Shown piece after piece: positions 20,798-25,874 of a stretch of DNA of 25,874 nt; positions within the stretch are counted from its first letter, which is position 1, and each line of letters begins with the position of its first letter. Made by a program: the position numbers and the translations under genes. The notes beneath the pieces are model-generated. The model ran no database searches, was not told where the DNA came from, and was given only the letters and a program-made list of their open reading frames with translations. Source of the DNA: CAZAFM01 sp964484395 (GTDB lineage Bacteria > Campylobacterota > Campylobacteria > Campylobacterales > CAZAFM01); NCBI GenBank assembly GCA_964484395.1, contig CAZAFM010000023.1:1-25874 (forward strand), in the 5' to 3' direction.

Positions 20798-22228
20798 CTA
20801 CAGATAGAATAGATAGAACCACCCCCATACTGCCATAGGACCAATAATAGCTGCTATTAGCCCTATTTTGAAAAAGTCTTTTGATTCAGCCTTCTCAAGT
20901 GAGTAGATGATAGCATTTGGAGGAGTAGAAACTGGAAGCATCATAGCAAAGGACGCACTAAGGGCAACAGAGACTACCGCCACTTGAACAAATGTCTCTC
21001 CACTACTTAGTGCAAGAGCTGCTATTATTGGTAGCATGATATTTGAGGCTGCTGTATTACTCATAAAGTTAGATACAACCACAACTCCATAACAAAATGT
21101 AAGTGAGAGTATAAACAAGGAAGCATTCTCTGGTGCTATTGCATCTGCTAACCACTCTGCAAGTCCAGTCGTAGATATAGCAAGTCCTAGTGAGAGCCCA
21201 CCAACAATGAGTATAATCACATCCCATCTAAGCTCTCTAATGTCCTCAACATCCGTAATACCAAAAATAGTAAAAACAATCACAGGCAAAAAAGAGACAA
21301 CAGTTGTCGGTATATGATGAAGAGGTGAGCTAAGCCATAAAGATATAGTCAAGAAAAAAGTGATTATCACCACAAATCTATCTAGTCCAAACCTACCATC
21401 TCCGCTACTTTCACTTCTCATATTTTTTATATGTTCCAAATCAACCTCTTCTTGATTAGAAGGATAGAGCTTAATAAGTATATATCTAAAAACAAAAACC
21501 ATCAAAAAAGCCGGAGGTAGAGCTAAAAACATCCACTCTAAAAAGTTTGGTGCATCACTACCTAGTATCCCTACGGCTATAGCATTTGGCGGAGTACCTA
21601 TGATAGTACCCATACCACCAATATTTGCAGCAACTGCCACTCCTAGAAGTGCAGCTTTTGCAAAAGGGTTTCCGTTTTTTAAGCTAGCGATAATAGGAAG
21701 TAAAACAGTTATCATCATAGCTGCAGTTGCTGTATTTGAGACGAACATAGATAGTATGAAAGTCACTCCCATAAGGGCTGTTAAGACATTTTTGGGTTTA
21801 CTCCCTGCAAGAAGCAAGACCCTTTTAGCAAGCCACAAATCAAGCCCAGTCTTTGAAGCAGCACTAGCCATCACAAACCCAGCAAAAAAGAGAAAAACCA
21901 AAGGCGAAGCCCAAGGCTGAAGATACAGAGCCCACTCTTTGTTAGTCTCAAAGTCAAGCTCCTTAAACCCAATAAGCATAATCTCCAGCCCAATAAGCAA
22001 CAAAGAGACTGCAAAAGCAGGTATTGCCTCACTTATCCAAAGACCAGCACTAAATATAAGGATAAAAAACGCAGCCCTAGCATCCTCACTAAGCCCTGAA
22101 AAAGGTATCAAGTAAGCAACAACAAATGCTAAAGCAAATGAACCTAAAAACTTTATTATGGAGTGGGGGACTGAGTGTTTGAAGTTTAGATTGACTAGTT
22201 TTGATATATATCTTCTACTGTCTAACAT
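20798..22228 (-). CDS. DASS-family (SLC13-like) sodium-coupled anion symporter
   Basis: A 476-residue integral membrane protein with about 11-13 hydrophobic segments and the two inverted-repeat signatures of the divalent anion:Na+ symporter family: SNT (164-166, in FVSNTATAAMM) with TPPNA (212-216), and SNT (390-392, in SNTAASNIMLP) with TPPNA (435-439). These SNT and TPP motifs bind Na+ and the anion carboxylates. The N-terminus has about 25 extra basic residues before the first span. The substrate could be sulfate or a C4-dicarboxylate; the sequence does not decide. It begins 11 bases after the cNMP-binding gene and so probably shares its transcript. Confidence 0.92.
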   Translation of the reverse strand: MLDSRRYISKLVNLNFKHSVPHSIIKFLGSFALAFVVAYLIPFSGLSEDARAAFFILIFSAGLWISEAIPAFAVSLLLIGLEIMLIGFKELDFETNKEWALYLQPWASPLVFLFFAGFVMASAASKTGLDLWLAKRVLLLAGSKPKNVLTALMGVTFILSMFVSNTATAAMMITVLLPIIASLKNGNPFAKAALLGVAVAANIGGMGTIIGTPPNAIAVGILGSDAPNFLEWMFLALPPAFLMVFVFRYILIKLYPSNQEEVDLEHIKNMRSESSGDGRFGLDRFVVIITFFLTISLWLSSPLHHIPTTVVSFLPVIVFTIFGITDVEDIRELRWDVIILIVGGLSLGLAISTTGLAEWLADAIAPENASLFILSLTFCYGVVVVSNFMSNTAASNIMLPIIAALALSSGETFVQVAVVSVALSASFAMMLPVSTPPNAIIYSLEKAESKDFFKIGLIAAIIGPMAVWGWFYLFYL

Positions 22229-22239
22229 ACGCCTCTATT

Positions 22240-22785
22240 TTAATGAATATTTGCTAGATAGCTCTCTATAGCATGGGTGGATTCTTTTCTCTTCACCTTT
22301 GCCTCTGTAGCTATAGTCAGAATGCTTTTTCCTAGCCTAAAAAAAGCGTTTTTGTATAGGGCTAAAAAAGCTTGCTTAAACTCTTTTTCTTTACTAAAGT
22401 CTATCTCGAATGATACTATATCAGCACTTTGGCTTACTACTTTTGTAATAAATGGTCGCTTCAGCGGACTCATAGCGCCTATCTGACCTAGTGTATCTCC
22501 TCTTTTTAGTATAGAGAGAGCAGGAGACTTGATATCAACACCACTTGGAGTATGAATCACCCTATCTTCTGCATATATTCCAACCTCACCACTGAGTATG
22601 ACTACCACTCTCCCAGTACTCTCCCATCCGTGGCTAAACACCCTCTCACCACAAGATAGAATATGTCTATCAAACTTATAGATAATATGGAAGAGATCAA
22701 GATAAGGCACACCTCTAAAAAAATCAACCTCTTCAGAAACAGCTATAACATCATCTATGAGCTTCTCATACTCTTTCTCACTCAC
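22240..22785 (-). CDS. Stand-alone cyclic-nucleotide-binding-fold protein
   Basis: A 181-residue soluble protein with a CRP-type beta-roll: LSCGERVFSHGWESTGRVVV, then ILSGEVGIYAEDRVI, ILKRGDTLGQIGAMS, and the ITKVVSQSADIVSFEIDF strand. The phosphate-cassette region reads LGQIGAMSPLKRPF, keeping a Gly-rich stretch and an Arg but not the canonical GELAL...R(T/S)A, so binding of cAMP or another nucleotide is uncertain. There is no HTH domain: after the beta-roll only helices remain (about 130-181), so it is not a transcription factor of CRP type. It overlaps the preceding gene by ATGA and precedes the DASS transporter, hinting at control of that transporter. Confidence 0.8.
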   Translation of the reverse strand: MSEKEYEKLIDDVIAVSEEVDFFRGVPYLDLFHIIYKFDRHILSCGERVFSHGWESTGRVVVILSGEVGIYAEDRVIHTPSGVDIKSPALSILKRGDTLGQIGAMSPLKRPFITKVVSQSADIVSFEIDFSKEKEFKQAFLALYKNAFFRLGKSILTIATEAKVKRKESTHAIESYLANIH

Positions 22786-23321
22786 TCAGCAGGTCCTGTC
22801 TGCTCAGTCTTTCCTGCTAGTGGACTTACCTTATCTCCGTTTTGCCCTTCATTGATGTTGATGTTGATATTTGTAACATTTATACCACCAAAACCACCAT
22901 TTTGAAAAGTCACATCTGTGTCTACAAAGTTATCTCCATTTGCATTTGGCACTTGGTTACTAGGTAGATCCATCTCCTCTAAATGCTCCATATATGTACT
23001 CATAGCAATAGATTTCATAGTATCAATCTCTTTTTGTTCAATCATACCACTACCAAACTGACCAGCTTCTGCACTGCTCATGTGCTCTAGTGCCTGTGCA
23101 TTTGGCTTTATCTCATTGTCATTTATCTCACTAAAGTCCTCAACTACTGGAGGTGTCGGACTCTGCTCTGAGATGCTCACACTATCACTCTTTGTTGCAC
23201 TCATATTTGTATCTGTCTGTGCTATTTCAGCTACTTCTTTACTACCCTTAATCTCACTACTTACACTATTTCTCATAGCTGGCACTATGGATTCTTGAGC
23301 ATTTAGACTACTTATATTCAT
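22782..23321 (-). CDS. Unknown acidic, low-complexity 179-residue protein
   Basis: I do not recognise a family. There is no signal peptide or membrane span. Residues 1-70 are Ser-, Thr- and Glu-rich and probably disordered; 75-120 may be helical (ALEHMSSAEAGQFG, MIEQKEIDTMKSIAMSTYME); near the C-terminus comes a Gly- and Asn-rich stretch (FQNGGFGGINVTNININI) like a small beta segment. The opening MNISSLNAQ resembles the start of several flagellar or secreted axial proteins in style only. It overlaps the cNMP-binding gene by ATGA, so it is the first gene of the cluster. Low complexity limits any homology guess. Confidence 0.6.
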   Translation of the reverse strand: MNISSLNAQESIVPAMRNSVSSEIKGSKEVAEIAQTDTNMSATKSDSVSISEQSPTPPVVEDFSEINDNEIKPNAQALEHMSSAEAGQFGSGMIEQKEIDTMKSIAMSTYMEHLEEMDLPSNQVPNANGDNFVDTDVTFQNGGFGGINVTNINININEGQNGDKVSPLAGKTEQTGPAE

Positions 23322-23349
23322 AGCTCACCCTTGTTTTTTAGTTATTCTA

Positions 23350-23370
23350 GCCAAAATCGGCAGGATTGGC
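23350..23370. other. Short hairpin and possible sigma-28-like site
   Basis: Between the DUF1566 gene and the unknown acidic gene. GCCAA and TTGGC pair, with TC/GA inside after a two-base bulge. On the minus strand it also contains GCCGATTT (23354-23361), close to the flagellar sigma-28 -10 consensus GCCGATAA, about 33 bases before the ATG at 23321; the matching -35 (TAAA) is only TTTA. It could equally be a weak terminator of the gene ending at 23386, although no T-run follows. Confidence 0.25.
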
Positions 23371-23385
23371 AAATGCTAAAACTAA

Positions 23386-25317
23386 TTACTTTCCACCTCT
23401 TACACAACGAGTATATGTAACAGCTGAACCAGTCCCATCTTTTAGAGTATAACTAATAAATCCCTGATAGTCTTGATACCATGCCCGTGAACTATCGCCT
23501 GCATAAGTGGTAGATGTCCAGTATTCTTCTTCAGGGTCTTGATTAAACACACTAGGCATATATCCTTTTTCTGTAGCTAACTGTCGCAGCTCATTCCTAT
23601 TGGGCAGTCTCCAGTCAGTATAGCCTCCAAGTGTCAAGTCACCACAATGTGTGATAGCCTGAGACCATGTTAAGCTACTTGTATCAGATATAGTAGTGTC
23701 ATCTTGCCACATAAGACCACTACTTGTATCTAGCACAATTTGCTTATTATCATCTCTTATAAAATCTGATGTTGTGTTTACACTATTTTTCACACATATA
23801 GAGTAGTAGCTTTCAGTAGTCGGTTGACTATCAGTACTAGCATCAGAAAACTTTGCTATCCAGTAGTGAGAACTTAGAAATTGTGCACTTGAGCTCCAGT
23901 ATTTAGCATTTGATATATTATTGAACTCTGGAAATATAGCTGGTGATGAATTGTTTAGATCTAATATAGTGGTCAGCTCCTTTATACTCGGAAGTCTCCA
24001 GCCTTCACCATCTAGAGAAAGACTTTCACAGCTTGTATTTGCGACATCCCAGCTGGTTGAGGTACTAGAACTATCTTGCCACTGAAGTCCTGTAGCTAAG
24101 TCATCTACTATTTCTAGGGTATTATCTCTGTTAAAATTCCTATCAATCCCATATCCATTATGAGCATACCATGCATCATCCTTGGAAGCATTGGCATCCC
24201 CACATATGGTGATATTGTTAATATCATCATAGCATTGAGTAGCGCCTGTTTTTAGTCTTGGAAGAATGTTTTCCTCACCTGTGGTGAAGCTTATCATATG
24301 GGTGCCATTTTGATCACCGCCAGTGCTACTTTTTATATTTTTTATAGTTAGGTTATATGTTGTATTGCTATCTAGGGCGTTATCTGTATTTGTAACATAA
24401 GGATAGCACCTTACACTATTTCCACTTTCTCCTATAGGCTTTATATCAACACAGCTTTTGTTATTGTCAAGATATATGTTTGAAGATGTAAGAGTATTTT
24501 CATTTAGAGGTGTGGAGAAGTTTATATCTAGCCAAGAGTATGGTCCTACATTTGTGGCTCCATCAGATGGATATGTAGATACTACAGTTGGGATTATCGG
24601 GTCTTGATTGTTGCTCCATAACTCACTCCATGCACCTTGTACTCTCTGCTCTAGCGTTTGAGAATCTATAGTTCCATTGTAGTCTTGTATGTAGCCAGCT
24701 ATGCTTATGGCTTTATCTGTAAGTCCACTATCATCATCTGCTATGTAGTCTGAGTAGAGTTTGTTAGATGGTATTTCAAGAAGGTTGGCTACTTCTGTTT
24801 CTGCTTCAGCTTTTGGAGTTCCATCTTTTATCTTTTTTTGTACCATTGTTGTTATTGGGGTTATTGTTGTAACTCCAGCAGGGGCAGTCATTCGGAGTGT
24901 ATTTGTAAAGTAAACTCCTCTTTGTTCATCATAAGAGACACCTGAGATGGTTTCTACTACTATTGGGTAGTTGTCTAGTTCTGCTTGAGTTACACTTAGT
25001 GTGTACTCACCACCACTTTTTGTGGTAGATGATGTCTCACCACTATCACAGAGTGTGTTGTAGTTTGTGTCTAAGCAGACTTTTGCGTCTTTTATATATC
25101 CATCTATTGCTTTTCCTGATATCATTACTCTAGGTATAGATGTGGATGTACCTGAGCTTGAAGAACTCTGAGTGCTAGAAGGAGTGCTTGTTACTGGATA
25201 TGAGCTTGCATCCTTGCTTGAGGTAGCACTACCTCCTCCTCCGCCACCACCGCAAGCTGTACATAGAAGTGCTACTAATGGTGCTAGTAGCATATAGAGT
25301 ATTTTTTGCTGTTTCAT
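23386..25317 (-). CDS. Large DUF1566 (Lcl C-terminal-like) surface lipoprotein
   Basis: A 643-residue predicted lipoprotein. The signal peptide MKQQKILYMLLAPLVALLCT ends in ACGGGGGGG, with Cys22 the lipidated residue, then a Ser/Thr-rich linker to about 62. Domains in order: a prealbumin-like fold (about 63-130; ISGKAIDGYIKDAKVCLDTN), a helical linker, a bacterial Ig-like (Big_5) domain (about 244-346; STYPSDGATNVGPYSWLDIN), and two DUF1566 domains (about 405-512 and 530-643), each with GLxWQD, a Cys, WRLP and a final CV. The frame is open up to 25365, but the lipoprotein signal fixes the start at ATG 25317. The role is unknown; such proteins are probably cell-surface adhesins or binders. Confidence 0.82.
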   Translation of the reverse strand: MKQQKILYMLLAPLVALLCTACGGGGGGGSATSSKDASSYPVTSTPSSTQSSSSSGTSTSIPRVMISGKAIDGYIKDAKVCLDTNYNTLCDSGETSSTTKSGGEYTLSVTQAELDNYPIVVETISGVSYDEQRGVYFTNTLRMTAPAGVTTITPITTMVQKKIKDGTPKAEAETEVANLLEIPSNKLYSDYIADDDSGLTDKAISIAGYIQDYNGTIDSQTLEQRVQGAWSELWSNNQDPIIPTVVSTYPSDGATNVGPYSWLDINFSTPLNENTLTSSNIYLDNNKSCVDIKPIGESGNSVRCYPYVTNTDNALDSNTTYNLTIKNIKSSTGGDQNGTHMISFTTGEENILPRLKTGATQCYDDINNITICGDANASKDDAWYAHNGYGIDRNFNRDNTLEIVDDLATGLQWQDSSSTSTSWDVANTSCESLSLDGEGWRLPSIKELTTILDLNNSSPAIFPEFNNISNAKYWSSSAQFLSSHYWIAKFSDASTDSQPTTESYYSICVKNSVNTTSDFIRDDNKQIVLDTSSGLMWQDDTTISDTSSLTWSQAITHCGDLTLGGYTDWRLPNRNELRQLATEKGYMPSVFNQDPEEEYWTSTTYAGDSSRAWYQDYQGFISYTLKDGTGSAVTYTRCVRGGK

Positions 25318-25368
25318 TTTTGTTCGACTCCCCTTTTGAATGATATTGTTGATGATTGTAATCATGGT

Positions 25369-25874
25369 TTATCTCCTGCCTTTGAAGACACCAGATGAGT
25401 CCCATGTGCCATCTTTTACATTGTAACCACCGCCAACAGCATTGGCTTCTGTTCCATAGATGCCACCCCTAAACTCACCTTGTGCGTTTTGAAACTTACC
25501 TGAAATTGCATTGCCGTTTATTATCCCTTTATCAAAATCAAAGGTTCTTGTACTGGTTCCATCATTTAGATTCATATATCCCTCTATAGGATTGTTTTGA
25601 CCAAAGTTTAGTATCATCTCAAAGTTTGATGAAGGATCAAGCATACCGCTTGCACTATTGCTCTGATATGAGCCTATAATATCTCCAGTGTATGTGTATG
25701 AACGCTGATCTTGTATAAGGCTATCTATGTAGCTCTTGGTTGTTTGTACTTCACCAGCTATCCACATAGAATCTGGTAGCACAGCAAAACCATCAGTAGC
25801 TTCTTGTCCCCAGTATCCCCATGAAAAGTACTCATCAGCTCCAGTAGCTATCATAAAGCCTTCTGAGTCTTTTT
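25369..25874 (-). CDS. C-terminus of a TbpB-like beta-barrel surface protein (5' end outside window)
   Basis: The frame is open to the window edge (KDSEGF precedes the first Met at 25854), so the gene begins outside. The visible 167 or so residues resemble the C-terminal barrel of transferrin-binding-protein-like secreted proteins: DEYFSWGYWGQEATDGFAVL, a WIAGE strand, YTYTGDIIGSY, ILNFG, then GKFQNAQGEFRGGIYGTEAN, and the typical end AVGGGYNVKDG plus GVFKGRR. These are usually C-terminal domains of large, repetitive outer-surface or FecR-domain proteins. It ends just before the DUF1566 lipoprotein on the same strand (51 bp between stop and start), so the two probably share a transcript. Function is not determined; iron binding should not be assumed. 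Confidence 0.65.
   Translation of the reverse strand, partial: KDSEGFMIATGADEYFSWGYWGQEATDGFAVLPDSMWIAGEVQTTKSYIDSLIQDQRSYTYTGDIIGSYQSNSASGMLDPSSNFEMILNFGQNNPIEGYMNLNDGTSTRTFDFDKGIINGNAISGKFQNAQGEFRGGIYGTEANAVGGGYNVKDGTWDSSGVFKGRR

Noticed and set aside
1..25874. CRISPR array, tRNA, rRNA or riboswitch
   Set aside because: I saw no regularly spaced repeats and no cloverleaf or rRNA-like segment. The upstream regions of the operons whose pathways could have riboswitches (pdxJ, ribH, ilvB) are too short or are coding.

Overview
The window looks like a chromosomal segment of a low-GC, flagellated, free-living member of the Campylobacterota (Campylobacterales, possibly Sulfurimonas-like; genus not proven). 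The evidence is gene order and protein character: kdsA-ribH-nusB-pyrF, ilvB-ilvN-lpxD and hisC-fliF-fliG-fliH are runs I know from Campylobacter and its relatives, genes overlap tightly, and KdsA is the metal-dependent type. There are no rRNA or tRNA genes, CRISPR arrays, prophages or complete insertion sequences.

Layout. 1-418: leading intergenic DNA and a minus-strand ArsC/Spx-like protein. 502-5474 (+): a seven-gene, almost gapless operon (DUF3108 protein, kdsA, ribH, nusB, pyrF, YggT protein, lytic transglycosylase), covering Kdo, riboflavin and UMP synthesis, antitermination and wall turnover. 5480-10339 (-): a Uma2-fold protein, a Ppx/GppA phosphatase, acetolactate synthase (ilvB, ilvN), lpxD and a small unknown. 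10415-12096 (+): pdxJ-pdxA (vitamin B6). 12068-14270 (-): priA followed by two tiny membrane-protein genes that a standard gene finder would miss; the larger has an in-frame TGA. 14344-14925 (+): a solitary type IV pilin-like protein with its own promoter.

14953-15936 (-) is an accessory patch. It holds a PIN toxin with its antitoxin, behind a near-perfect sigma-70 promoter that carries a 14-bp palindrome, and then an orphan addiction-module antitoxin. The patch ends in a 24-bp direct repeat that copies the 3' end of fliH, stop codon included, so the orphan antitoxin lies between a real and a duplicated fliH end.

15954-20701 (-): fliH, fliG and fliF behind hisC, encoding the flagellar MS-ring, the C-ring switch and the export ATPase regulator. 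20798-23321 (-): a DASS-family anion/Na+ symporter, a stand-alone cyclic-nucleotide-binding-fold protein and an unknown acidic protein, in one overlapping cluster. 23386-25874 (-): a large DUF1566 lipoprotein and the C-terminus of a second surface-type protein that runs off the window edge.

Most of the window is housekeeping. The parts worth a second look are the TGA-interrupted small gene pair after priA, the duplicated fliH end around the antitoxin, and the cNMP-binding/transporter/unknown cluster. I did not find a clear new multi-gene defence or biosynthetic system.
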